DNA from: CAZUYC01 sp964624475
GTDB taxonomy: Bacteria; Myxococcota_A; UBA9160; SMWR01
Reading direction: 5' to 3'
Assembly: GCA_964624475.1 (NCBI GenBank)
Contig: CAZUYC010000013.1
Span: 62,001 to 126,000 of the forward strand
Length of the DNA stretch: 64,000 nt
Below, piece after piece: positions 8,301-16,072 of this stretch (positions within the stretch are counted from its first letter, which is position 1; every line of letters starts with the position of its first letter). The translations under genes were made by a program, and so were the position numbers. Under the pieces are notes generated by a model. It ran no database searches. It was not told the origin of the DNA and saw only the letters and a list, made by a program, of their open reading frames with translations.

Positions 8301-8331
8301 CGGACGACCGCTCCCCTCCGGAGGTCGTCCG
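8301..8331 (-). promoter_or_regulatory. Hairpin in the rpsO leader (possible S15 autoregulatory structure)
   Basis: CGGACGACC (8301-8309) and GGTCGTCCG (8323-8331) form a perfect 9-bp stem with a 13-nt loop, ending 24 nt upstream of the rpsO start codon on the transcribed strand. S15 is known to repress its own mRNA by binding structured leaders that differ between bacterial groups. This hairpin sits where such a structure would act, but I cannot match it to a described class. Confidence 0.35.
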
Positions 8332-8410
8332 AGTGCGAGGGAGTGTGGCACGGGGGAGGTGGAGGCGCAACGTAGACCCGAGGCGTGCGGGGGGCAGGGG
8401 GCGTTTCGGG

Positions 8411-8667
8411 AGGGGGACTTCCCGATTTGACTCCGCTCGCCTGCGGCTCGCTGCGCGCGAGGCGCTGCTGCGCCTCGCTTGCGAAGAGCGTTCCGGAACG
8501 CTGCCCCGGGTGATGCAAGGATTCCCTACGACACGACCCGGGGATAGGCCAAGCCGCGCTCCGCCCGGACCGCCTTCCGGGCGGGCTCTTTGCAAGCGGA
8601 GCGCGGCAGCGCGGAGCGCGCAGCGAGCCGAAGGCGAGCGGAGCAAATAGGGAGGGATCCCCCCCAA
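8411..8667 (+). repeat. Palindromic element, copy A (forward), with most of the truB-rpsO gap
   Basis: About 257 bp filling the 424-bp gap between rpsO and truB. Left arm GACTCCGCTCGCCTGCGGCT and onward is repeated inverted on the right as GCGCAGCGAGCCGAAGGCGA and onward; each arm is roughly 70 bp. Between them lies an asymmetric core with GGTGATGCAAGGATTCCCTA and CGACCCGGGGATAGGCCAAG. Same family as the copies at 14845, 29010, 32367 and 35309. No open frame that looks like a protein. It interrupts the otherwise conserved truB-rpsO junction. Boundaries are approximate, taken from where the copies stop agreeing. Confidence 0.9.
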
Positions 8668-8700
8668 GGACCCACGAACCGCGCAAACCGACCCTCCCCA

Positions 8701-9621
8701 TCAACGCAGCACGCGCACAGGCCGGAGACGTCGACCCGGCCGCACCTCGAGGATCGCCACGAGCTCCCCCGCCGGGTCGAGCGCGGCGAGCCGGCTGCCG
8801 GGCACGAGCGGCGGCTCGGGCGCGCCGAGGTCGCTGCCGTGGCGCACGCGCGCGACCTCCTCGGCGGAGAGCCGGAGCGCCGCGAAGCCGAGGGCGTTCA
8901 CCGGCGGGACGAGCAGCGCCTCGATCTCGCCGCACTCTGCCGCCTGGGCGAGCCGGCCCTCGCCGAGGGCCCGCTCGATCGCGAAGGGTCCGCTGCGCGT
9001 GCGGCAGAGGCCGAGCAGGTGGGCACCGCAGCCGAGGGCCTGCCCGAGGTCGTGGGCGAGCGCGCGCACGTAGGTGCCGGCCGAGCAGTCGACCTCGAGG
9101 TCGAGGTCGGGCGGCGCGTACTTGCGCAGCGCGAGCCGGTCGATGCGCACGCGCTTGGCCGCGCGCTCGACCACCTTGCCCTGCCGCGCGAGGCGGTGGA
9201 GGGGCACGCCGTGGTGCTTCACGGCGCTGAACATCGGCGGCACCTGCAGGATCTCGCCCACGAAGCGTGCGAGCGCCGCGAGCACCTCGATCTCGCCGGG
9301 GAGCGCGCCCGCGTGGCGGCGGAGCGTGCGCCCCTCGGCATCGAGCGTGTCGGTCTCCTCGCCGAGGCGGATCGTCCCGGCGTAGCTCTTGTCGCCGCCC
9401 TGGAGGAACGGCGCGAGCTTCGTCGCCTCGCGCACCGCGAGCGGCAACACGCCCGTGGCGAGCGGGTCGAGCGTGCCGAGGTGCCCGACGCGCCGCGTCC
9501 CGAGCCAGCGCCGGGCCGCATCCACCGCGTCGTGGGAGGTCCAGCCGCGCGGCTTGTCGAACACGAGGAAGCCCGCGGCGCCGGCCTGCTCCCGCGCGCG
9601 CCTATCCGTCCTTCGACTCAT
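8701..9621 (-). CDS. truB: tRNA pseudouridine(55) synthase
   Basis: Isomerises U55 in the T-loop of tRNAs. The 306-residue product has FLVFDKPRGWTSHDAV, then RRVGHLGTLDPLATGVLPL, which contains the catalytic aspartate (GTLDPLA), followed by GDKSYAGTIRLGEETDT, the conserved QVPPMFSAVKHHG and CSAGTYVRALAHDLG. A C-terminal ~70-residue extension is PUA-like (VAILEVRPGRRLRPVRVLR). ATG at 9621 overlaps the end of rbfA by 20 nt, so the two are coupled. Gene order rbfA-truB-rpsO-pnp is the common bacterial one, here with a repeat element before rpsO. Confidence 0.96.
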   Translation of the reverse strand: MSRRTDRRAREQAGAAGFLVFDKPRGWTSHDAVDAARRWLGTRRVGHLGTLDPLATGVLPLAVREATKLAPFLQGGDKSYAGTIRLGEETDTLDAEGRTLRRHAGALPGEIEVLAALARFVGEILQVPPMFSAVKHHGVPLHRLARQGKVVERAAKRVRIDRLALRKYAPPDLDLEVDCSAGTYVRALAHDLGQALGCGAHLLGLCRTRSGPFAIERALGEGRLAQAAECGEIEALLVPPVNALGFAALRLSAEEVARVRHGSDLGAPEPPLVPGSRLAALDPAGELVAILEVRPGRRLRPVRVLR

Positions 9622-9961
9622 GCTCGATCTCGTGCAGCAGCGCCAGGGTGTGGGCCCCGAGCGCGAGCGACGGGTCGTGGCGGAAGTCGAGGATCGGCAT
9701 CCGGCGCAGGCGCAGCTCCTTCGCGAGCCGCCGGCGCAGGAACGCCCCGGCGGCGTGCAGGCCCGCCTGGGCCTCCGGGAGCGACGGCGCGCCCGGCGCC
9801 TCCATCGCGCTCCAGAAGACCAGCGCCTGGGTCAGGTCGGGCGCCACGTCGACCCGCAGCAGCGTGACCAGGCGCAGGCGCGGGTCCGTCGCCTCCTCGC
9901 GCAGCACCCGCGCGAGCTCCTCGCGGATCAACTCGCCCACCCGCTCCGCGCGCCGCGTCAC
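9602..9961 (-). CDS. rbfA: Ribosome-binding factor A
   Basis: Late 30S maturation factor that binds near the 5' end of 16S rRNA. The ~119-residue product reads VTRRAERVGELIREELARVL, then the RbfA pattern TDPRLRLVTLLRVDVAPDLT with the following segment FWSAMEA, and LRLRRMPILDFRHDPSL near the end, which matches the KH-like fold. The GTG at 9961 overlaps the stop of the DUF503 gene by 4 nt. The frame stays open upstream but that part is a shadow of infB. Lies in the standard nusA-infB-rbfA-truB order. Confidence 0.94.
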   Translation of the reverse strand: MTRRAERVGELIREELARVLREEATDPRLRLVTLLRVDVAPDLTQALVFWSAMEAPGAPSLPEAQAGLHAAGAFLRRRLAKELRLRRMPILDFRHDPSLALGAHTLALLHEIEHESKDG

Positions 9962-10287
9962 GACTCTCCGCCGGGCTCGTCCGGCTCGCCTTCCTGGTAC
10001 GGGAGGCGCAGGATCTCGACGTCGGAATGCAGCACCTCGGCCAGGTGGAGATCCTCGACGAACGCCACCGCACGGTCGAGCGCGGAGCGCACCACCCCCG
10101 CGTCGGACCCGACTGCGGCGACCCCGAGCAGCGCGCGCTGCCAGAGATCCTGCCCGCCCACCTCGGCGACGGCCAGCGGGAAGCGGTTGCGGACGCGCCG
10201 GCAGATGGACTGCACCACGCCGCGCTTCTCCTTCAGGGACTGCGAGCCGTGGATCTGGATCTCGAGCGCCGCGACGCCGACGATCAT
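9958..10287 (-). CDS. DUF503 (YlxP-like) protein
   Basis: 109 residues starting MIVGVAALEIQIHGSQSLKE, followed by KRGVVQSICRRVRNRFPLAV and AEVGGQDLWQRALLGVAAVG, the conserved core of the small DUF503/YlxP family. These proteins are regularly encoded between infB and rbfA; a role in ribosome function is suspected from that position but not established. ATG at 10287 overlaps the infB stop by 4 nt, and its own stop overlaps rbfA by 4 nt. The last ~12 residues are acidic and Gly/Pro-rich. Confidence 0.88.
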   Translation of the reverse strand: MIVGVAALEIQIHGSQSLKEKRGVVQSICRRVRNRFPLAVAEVGGQDLWQRALLGVAAVGSDAGVVRSALDRAVAFVEDLHLAEVLHSDVEILRLPYQEGEPDEPGGES

Positions 10288-12737
10288 CCGAGGGTGGCCG
10301 GCTTCTCCTCGACGACGAAGGCCTCGATCGTGTCGCCGATCTTGACGTCGTTGTAGCCGTCGATCCCGATGCCGCACTCGAAGCCGGTCTGGACCTCGCG
10401 GGCATCGTCCTTGAAGCGCTTGAGCGACCCGATGCGGCCCTCGTGGACCTGCACGCCGTCGCGCAGCAGGCGGATCGGCGCGTTGCGGCGGATCGAGCCC
10501 TCGACGATGTAGCAGCCGGCGATGGTTCCGAGGCGCGGCACGTTGAAGGTCTGCCGGACCTCGGCGCGGCCGAGGAAGCTCTCGCTCAGCGTCGGCGGGA
10601 GGAGCCCCACCATCGCCTTCTGGACGTCCTCGGTGGCTTCGTAGATCACCTGGTAGGTGCGGATGTCGACGCCCTGGCCTTCGGCGATCTTGCGCGCGGC
10701 CGGTTCGGGGCGGACGTGGAAGCCGATCACGATGGCGCCGCTGGCCCGGGCCAGCATCACGTCGCTCTCGGTGATCGCGCCGACGCCGGCGTGGATCACG
10801 CTCACCTTCACCTCGTCGGCCGAGAGCTTGCTGAGCGAGTCGCGCAGCGTCTCGACCGAGCCCTGCACGTCGGCCTTCACCACCAGCCGGAGCTCGCGCA
10901 CGCCGCCGCCTTGCGCCTCGGCGAAGAACTCGTCGAGCGACACCGCCGGCCGCGGCTCCGCCGGCTGCGCGCGGCGCTCGGCGAGGCGGTGCTCGATGAT
11001 CTCCTTCGCGATCCGCTCGCTCTCGACGCCGTGGACGGCCTCGCCCGCCCCCGGAACGCTCGAGAGGCCGATCACCTGGACCGGGACCGACGGAGCCGCC
11101 TCCTTCATGCGCTGGCCGTTCTCGTCCTCCATCGCCCGCACGCGGCCGAAGCAGGTGCCGGCGACGAGCATGTCGCCGTGTCGGAGCGTCCCGTCCTGCA
11201 CCAGCACCGTGGCGACCGGGCCGCGACCCTTGTCGAGGCGCGCCTCGAGCACCACGCCGGAGGCCCGGCGTTCGGGATGGGCCTTGAGCTCGAGCACGTC
11301 CGCCTGGAGCGCGATCATCTCGAGCAGCTGTTCGAGGTTCGTCCCCTTCGCGGCGGAGACGTTGACACAGATCGTCTCGCCGCCGAACTCCTCCGACACG
11401 AGCCCATGCTCCATCAGGCGCTGGCGCACCTGCTGCGGGTTCGCGCCGGGGAGGTCCATCTTGTTCACGGCGACGATGATGGGCACCCCGGCCGCCCGGG
11501 CGTGATCGATGGCCTCGACCGTCTGCGGCATGATGCCCTCGGTCGCTGCCACCACGAGCACGACGAAATCCGTGATCCGCGCGCCGCGCGCGCGCATCTC
11601 GGTGAAGGCCGCGTGGCCCGGGGTGTCGATGAAGGTGATCGCGCGCTCGCCCGCCTGCACCCGGTAGGCGCCGATGTGCTGGGTGATGCCGCCGGCCTCG
11701 CCCGCGACCACGTTCGTGCGCCGGATCGCGTCGAGGAGCGAGGTCTTGCCGTGGTCGACGTGCCCCATCACGGTGACGACCGGGGCGCGCGGCACGAGCT
11801 CGGCCTGCGACGCCTCCTGCGCGGGCTCGAGGAAGACCTCCTCGCGGAAGCCCACGTCCTCGACCTCCGCCCCGAAGAGCTCGGCGACCTTGCGCACCGT
11901 CTCGATGTCGATCGACTGGTTGATCGAAACCATCGTGCCGAGAGCCATCAGGCGGCTCTGCACCGTGGCCGCCTTCTCCCCGAGCAGGCGTGCGAGGTCG
12001 CCGACGGCGACCGATCCCGCGACGCGCAGCACGCGCTTCTCCGGCTTGCCGGGACGGACCGCGGCCGGCCGGGGCGCCGGCGCGCCGTCGCGGCGGCGCC
12101 GCCGGGGCGAGAGCAGCGCGCGCGGCTCGACGGTGACCTGGCGGCGCACGGGGGCGCGCCCGGTGGCCTGCCGAGCCAGGTTCTCCTGCTCGCGCACGTT
12201 CACGAACTCGCGCACGCGCTTGCGCTCCTTCGCGGCCCGCTCGGCGTCGACCCCACCCGAGTCGCCATCGGTCCGCCGCCGGGCGCCCGCGGCGCCGTCG
12301 GCCAGCTCGAGCGGGGTGGCGGGCACCTCGAGGCCCGGCGGCGCCGGCGGGGCCCCCGGCCCCGCGACGGGCAGGGACTCCGGCTCGGGCCGGGCCTCCG
12401 TCCCGAACGCCGGGGCGGGCTCGAAGCCGATGGGAGCCGGCTCCGGCTCGACCGCGGGCGACGCGACCACGACGGGCGGCGGCTCCGGGGTGGGAGCCGG
12501 CGCCTGCTTGCGGCGGCGGATCACGGCGGCGCCGCTCTCCACCTCGACCCGCTGCTCGGTCACGAGACCCTGGCGCGCCGGCGGCCTCCCGAGCTTGCGC
12601 CGCAAGAGCTCGGCTTCGTCCTCCTCGAGCGAGGCCATGGCGCTCTTGAGCGCGAGGCCGAGCTCGGTCGCCTTCGCGACGAGCTCCGCCTTCTCGATCC
12701 CGAGCTCCTCGGCCAGCTTGTAGGCCCGAATCGCCAT
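10284..12737 (-). CDS. infB: Translation initiation factor IF-2
   Basis: GTPase that places fMet-tRNA on the 30S subunit. The ~817 residues begin MAIRAYKLAEELGIEKAELV (IF2 N-terminal fold), followed by a long Pro/Ala/Glu-rich and Arg-rich linker to about residue 300, typical of GC-rich IF-2. The G domain follows: GHVDHGKTSLLDAIR (G1), DTPGHAAFTEMRARGA (G3) and NKMDLPG (G4), then domains II, III and the C-terminal fMet-tRNA domain ending near FECGIGIDGYNDVKIGDTIE. ATG at 12737 is 16 nt after the nusA stop. An overlap of 4 nt links it to the DUF503 gene. Confidence 0.97.
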   Translation of the reverse strand: MAIRAYKLAEELGIEKAELVAKATELGLALKSAMASLEEDEAELLRRKLGRPPARQGLVTEQRVEVESGAAVIRRRKQAPAPTPEPPPVVVASPAVEPEPAPIGFEPAPAFGTEARPEPESLPVAGPGAPPAPPGLEVPATPLELADGAAGARRRTDGDSGGVDAERAAKERKRVREFVNVREQENLARQATGRAPVRRQVTVEPRALLSPRRRRRDGAPAPRPAAVRPGKPEKRVLRVAGSVAVGDLARLLGEKAATVQSRLMALGTMVSINQSIDIETVRKVAELFGAEVEDVGFREEVFLEPAQEASQAELVPRAPVVTVMGHVDHGKTSLLDAIRRTNVVAGEAGGITQHIGAYRVQAGERAITFIDTPGHAAFTEMRARGARITDFVVLVVAATEGIMPQTVEAIDHARAAGVPIIVAVNKMDLPGANPQQVRQRLMEHGLVSEEFGGETICVNVSAAKGTNLEQLLEMIALQADVLELKAHPERRASGVVLEARLDKGRGPVATVLVQDGTLRHGDMLVAGTCFGRVRAMEDENGQRMKEAAPSVPVQVIGLSSVPGAGEAVHGVESERIAKEIIEHRLAERRAQPAEPRPAVSLDEFFAEAQGGGVRELRLVVKADVQGSVETLRDSLSKLSADEVKVSVIHAGVGAITESDVMLARASGAIVIGFHVRPEPAARKIAEGQGVDIRTYQVIYEATEDVQKAMVGLLPPTLSESFLGRAEVRQTFNVPRLGTIAGCYIVEGSIRRNAPIRLLRDGVQVHEGRIGSLKRFKDDAREVQTGFECGIGIDGYNDVKIGDTIEAFVVEEKPATLG

Positions 12738-12753
12738 GGTCCCGCCTCGGCGG

Positions 12754-14169
12754 TCAGCTCCCGCTGCCGCCCGCCTCCGCCGTCTCGCCGGCCGCCGCCG
12801 CGGCGCCGGCCGCCGTAGCCGCCGCGGCCGCAGCCGCAGCCTCGGCCGCCTGCGCGGCTGCCGCCTCCTGCGCGGCCGCCGCCTCCTGCGCCACGCGCTC
12901 GATCGCGAGGCGCGCCTCCTCCTCCTCTCGCTGCCGCCGCTCGACGGCCAGCTCCGCGGCCCGCGCCTTGATCGCCTTTGCACCGGCCTCGTCGATGCCG
13001 GGCAGCACCGTCAGCATCTCGGACGGGAGGTTGGCCAGATCCTCGAGCGAGGTCACGCCCTGCTGGAGCAGGAGCTCGGCGTCGGCCTCGCCGCAGCCCT
13101 CGACCACCGAGAGCGCCTCGGCGAGCCACTGCGCGAGCTCGCGCATCTTCGACTCGCTCTTGATGTCGATCCTCCAGCCGGTGAGCTGGACGGCGAGCCG
13201 CACGTTCTGCCCCTTGCGCCCGATCGCGAGCGAGAGCTGGTCGTCGGGGACGATCACGTCCATCGACTTCGCGGCGTCGTCGATGATCACCTTGGAGACC
13301 TGCGCGGGGGAGAGCGAGGAGCACACGTAGCGCGCCGGATCGGAGCTCCACGGCACGATGTCGATGCGCTCGCCCCGCAGCTCCTGCACGACCGCCTGCA
13401 CGCGGCTGCCCTTCATGCCGACGCAGGCACCGACGGGATCGACGTCGCTGTCGCGCGAGGCCACCGCGATCTTCGAGCGGGCCCCCGGCTCGCGGGCCGC
13501 GGCCTTGATCGTCACGATGCCCTCGTACATCTCGGGCACCTCCTGCTCGAAGAGCTTGGTCAGCATCTCCATGCAGGTGCGCGAGCACACGATCTGGGAG
13601 CCCTTCGAGTTCTTGTTCACGTCGATCACGTAGGCCCGGATGCGGTCGCCGGGGCGATAGGTCTCGCGCGGCACCTGCTCGCGCAGCGGCAGCACGGCCT
13701 CGGCCCGCCCGAGGTCGACGATGATCGCGCCCTTCTCGAAGCGGCGGACGATGCCGTTCACGACCTCGCCCTTGCGGTCCTTGTACTCGTCGAAGACGTT
13801 GTCGCGCTCCGCCTCGCGAATCATCTGGATGATCACCTGCTTGGCGGTCTGGGCCAGGATGCGGCCGAAGCCGACCGTGTCCATCTTGACGCCGATCTCG
13901 TCGCCCAGCTCGGCGCCGGGGTCGTAGCGGTGGGCCTCCTCGAGCGTCACCTGCGCGGCCGGATCTCCGACCGCCTCGACGACCTCGCGGAACTCGAAGA
14001 GCTCGATCTCGCCCAGCTCCTCGTTGTAGCGGGCCTCGATCTCCTTCTCCTGTCCCTTGGCGCGGCGAGCGGCCTGCTTCATCGCCTCCTCGACCGCGCG
14101 GATGATCTCGCTGCGGTCGAGGCCCTTGTCCTTGGCGATCTGGTCGATCTCGCGTTTGAGATTCAGCAT
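12754..14169 (-). CDS. nusA: Transcription termination/antitermination protein NusA
   Basis: RNA polymerase-binding elongation factor. From ATG 14169 the 471 residues show the N-terminal polymerase-binding domain (MLNLKREIDQIAKDKGLDR), an S1 domain (GEVVNGIVRRFEKGAIIVDL), the KH1/KH2 pair (VGACVGMKGSRVQAVVQELR; LAIGRKGQNVRLAVQLTGW), one helix-hairpin-helix-like acidic repeat region (SLEDLANLPSEMLTVLPG), and an unusual C-terminal tail of about 60 residues that is first Glu/Arg- then almost pure Ala-rich. The tail replaces the second acidic repeat seen in E. coli. It follows rimP by 14 nt and precedes infB. Confidence 0.96.
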   Translation of the reverse strand: MLNLKREIDQIAKDKGLDRSEIIRAVEEAMKQAARRAKGQEKEIEARYNEELGEIELFEFREVVEAVGDPAAQVTLEEAHRYDPGAELGDEIGVKMDTVGFGRILAQTAKQVIIQMIREAERDNVFDEYKDRKGEVVNGIVRRFEKGAIIVDLGRAEAVLPLREQVPRETYRPGDRIRAYVIDVNKNSKGSQIVCSRTCMEMLTKLFEQEVPEMYEGIVTIKAAAREPGARSKIAVASRDSDVDPVGACVGMKGSRVQAVVQELRGERIDIVPWSSDPARYVCSSLSPAQVSKVIIDDAAKSMDVIVPDDQLSLAIGRKGQNVRLAVQLTGWRIDIKSESKMRELAQWLAEALSVVEGCGEADAELLLQQGVTSLEDLANLPSEMLTVLPGIDEAGAKAIKARAAELAVERRQREEEEARLAIERVAQEAAAAQEAAAAQAAEAAAAAAAATAAGAAAAAGETAEAGGSGS

Positions 14170-14183
14170 GCGCCAGCCGTCCC

Positions 14184-14678
14184 TCAGCGCGCCTTCGCGA
14201 AGTCTGCGCGTGTGAAACGATAGATCGTGTGGGCCCGCGCCACCTCCTCGAAGGCGATCCCGAACTCCGCGCCGTCGACGCACAGGCGCGCGATCCCCTC
14301 CTCGAAGGCGAGCAGCTGTCCGCGGAAGTGGCGCCGTCCGTCCTGCGGGCGCCGCGTCTCGAGCTCGACCTCCGCACCGCAGGCCGCCGCGAAGTCCTTC
14401 TCGCGCGCGAGCACCCGGTCCAGGCCCGGCGAGGACACCTCGAGCCGGTACGACACCGGGAAGGCGTCGGACGCGTCGAGGTGCGTCCCGACCTCGCGCG
14501 ACACGGCGGCGCAGGCCTCGATCGGCACCCGCCCGTCGCCCGCCGGCGTATCGATCGTGACGCGCAGAGCCCACGGCTGGCGGCCGCGCGTCAGCACGAC
14601 GTCGACGAGCTCGAGGCCCGCCGCCTCGACGACCGGCTCGATCACGTGTCGTAGCTCCTCCGGAATGTCCCGATACAC
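14184..14678 (-). CDS. rimP: Ribosome maturation factor RimP
   Basis: Needed for 30S assembly. About 164 residues: VYRDIPEELRHVIEPVVEAA, GLELVDVVLTRGRQPWALRV, IDTPAGDGRVPIEACAAVSR, then YRLEVSSPGLDRVLAREKDF, which is the conserved RimP signature (LEVSSPGLDRPL in most). The GTG at 14678 is taken as the start because it gives the family N-terminus; AAGG about 12-18 nt upstream is a modest binding site. It heads the nusA-infB run. A palindromic repeat element separates it from pyrD upstream. Confidence 0.9.
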   Translation of the reverse strand: MYRDIPEELRHVIEPVVEAAGLELVDVVLTRGRQPWALRVTIDTPAGDGRVPIEACAAVSREVGTHLDASDAFPVSYRLEVSSPGLDRVLAREKDFAAACGAEVELETRRPQDGRRHFRGQLLAFEEGIARLCVDGAEFGIAFEEVARAHTIYRFTRADFAKAR

Positions 14679-14844
14679 CGCATCCGGCCTTACCTTGCCC
14701 CGAGAAAAAAACAGCGCCTGTCCCCACCCCCGGGGGAGCGGGCAGCGCGCAGGGGCAGAGCGGGCGCAAAATACCGAAAGTATTGCCGCAGCGCAAACTT
14801 GGGCTTGCGAGGGCGGGTGGCGTTGCTGGGGGGGGGCCCGCTCT

Positions 14845-15099
14845 GGGAGACTCCCGATTGACTCCGCTCGCCTTCGGCTCGCTGCGCGCTCCGCGCTGCC
14901 GCGCTCCGCTTGCACAGAGCCCGCCCGGAAGTTGCCCCGGGTGGTGCGCGGCTTTACCTATCCCCGGGCCGTGTCGTAGGCCGACCCCCGCATCACCCGG
15001 CCAGGGCTCCGGCGCGCGGCTTCGCAAGCGGAGCGCGGCAGCGCGGAGCGCGCAGCGAGCCGCAGGCGAGCGGAGTGAATCGGGGGGGTCCCCTCCCCC
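14845..15099 (-). repeat. Palindromic element, copy B (reverse orientation)
   Basis: About 255 bp in the 452-bp gap between pyrD and rimP. Arms of ~70 bp: CGATTGACTCCGCTCGCCTT on the left mirrored by CAGGCGAGCGGAGTGAATCG on the right, with internal GCGGAGCGCGGCAGCGCGGA. The core reads ACCTATCCCCGGGCCGTGTC and GTAGGCC on the plus strand, the reverse complement of the core in copies A, C and E, so this copy is inserted the other way round. The rest of the gap (14679-14844) shows a homopolymer-rich stretch but nothing I can name. Confidence 0.9.
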
Positions 15100-15130
15100 A
15101 GGGGTCCTGCCGGCCGGCCCCTGAAGCGAC

Positions 15131-16072
15131 CTACGACCCCTGCAAGTCGAGCGCGCCGATCAAGTCACTCACCCGGCGAATCCCGTGCCGGCCGGCGTAC
15201 GCGATGATCCCGTCGACAACGGAGCCAGCCGCCGTGGGATCCAAGTAATTCTGGGTTCCCACCTGGACGGCGGTCGCCCCACAGAGCAGGAACTTGACCG
15301 CGTCCTCACCCGTCTCGATGCCCCCCACGCCGCAGACGGGGATCCGCACCGCGCGCGCGGCCTGGAAGACCATGCGCAGCGCGATCGGTCGGATCGCTGG
15401 ACCGGAAAGCCCCCCGAGGACGTTCGAGAGCACCGGCCGCCGGCGCTCCACGTCCACCTCGAGGGCCTGCACCGAGTTGATGAGCGTGACGCCGTCCGCC
15501 CCCTCCGCCTCGCACACCCGCGCCATCTCCGCGACGTGCGTCACGTTGGGGGAGAGCTTGACGAGCAACGGGAGGTTCGTGGCCCGGCGCGCGGAGCGGA
15601 CGAGGCTCGCGAGCACGTCGGGGTCCTGGCCGAACTCGATTCCGCCGCTCTTCACGTGGGGGCACGAGGCGTTGATCTCGAGGCCCGCGACCCGCGGCAC
15701 GCCGCTCAAGCGCTTGCACACCTCCGCATAGCGCTCGACCTCGGTCTCGAAGACGCTCGCGATCACGGTGACGCCCTGCGGCAGCGCGGGGAGCTTCTCG
15801 GCGACGAAGGCCTCGACGCCGACGTTCTCGAGGCTGATCGCGTTCAGCATCCCCGACGGCGCCTCCGCGATCCGCGGCGGCGGGTTCCCCGAGCGCGGGA
15901 GGAGCGTCAGGCTCTTGGTCACGATCCCGCCGAGGCGGCGGAGGTCGAGGAAGGGCGCGAACTCGAGGCCGTAGCCGAAGGTTCCCGACGCGGTCAAGAC
16001 GGGGTTGCGCAGCGGGATACCCGCGAGCGTGACCCGCGTGTCGACCTGCGCAGAGGCGAGCGTGCCGCTCAC
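15131..16072 (-). CDS. pyrD: Dihydroorotate dehydrogenase, catalytic subunit (class 1B)
   Basis: FMN enzyme oxidising dihydroorotate to orotate in pyrimidine synthesis; the 1B type works with PyrK and uses NAD. The 313 residues have LRNPVLTASGTFGYGLEF, GGIVTKSLTLLPRSGNPPPR, LENVGVEAF, LEINASCPHVKSGGIEFGQD with the NxSCPH catalytic-cysteine motif of class 1B, VKLSPNVTHVAEMAR, and the FMN-phosphate segment GVGGIETGEDAVKFLLCGAT. The GTG at 16072 overlaps the pyrK stop by 4 nt, so the two subunits are made together. Confidence 0.96.
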   Translation of the reverse strand: MSGTLASAQVDTRVTLAGIPLRNPVLTASGTFGYGLEFAPFLDLRRLGGIVTKSLTLLPRSGNPPPRIAEAPSGMLNAISLENVGVEAFVAEKLPALPQGVTVIASVFETEVERYAEVCKRLSGVPRVAGLEINASCPHVKSGGIEFGQDPDVLASLVRSARRATNLPLLVKLSPNVTHVAEMARVCEAEGADGVTLINSVQALEVDVERRRPVLSNVLGGLSGPAIRPIALRMVFQAARAVRIPVCGVGGIETGEDAVKFLLCGATAVQVGTQNYLDPTAAGSVVDGIIAYAGRHGIRRVSDLIGALDLQGS

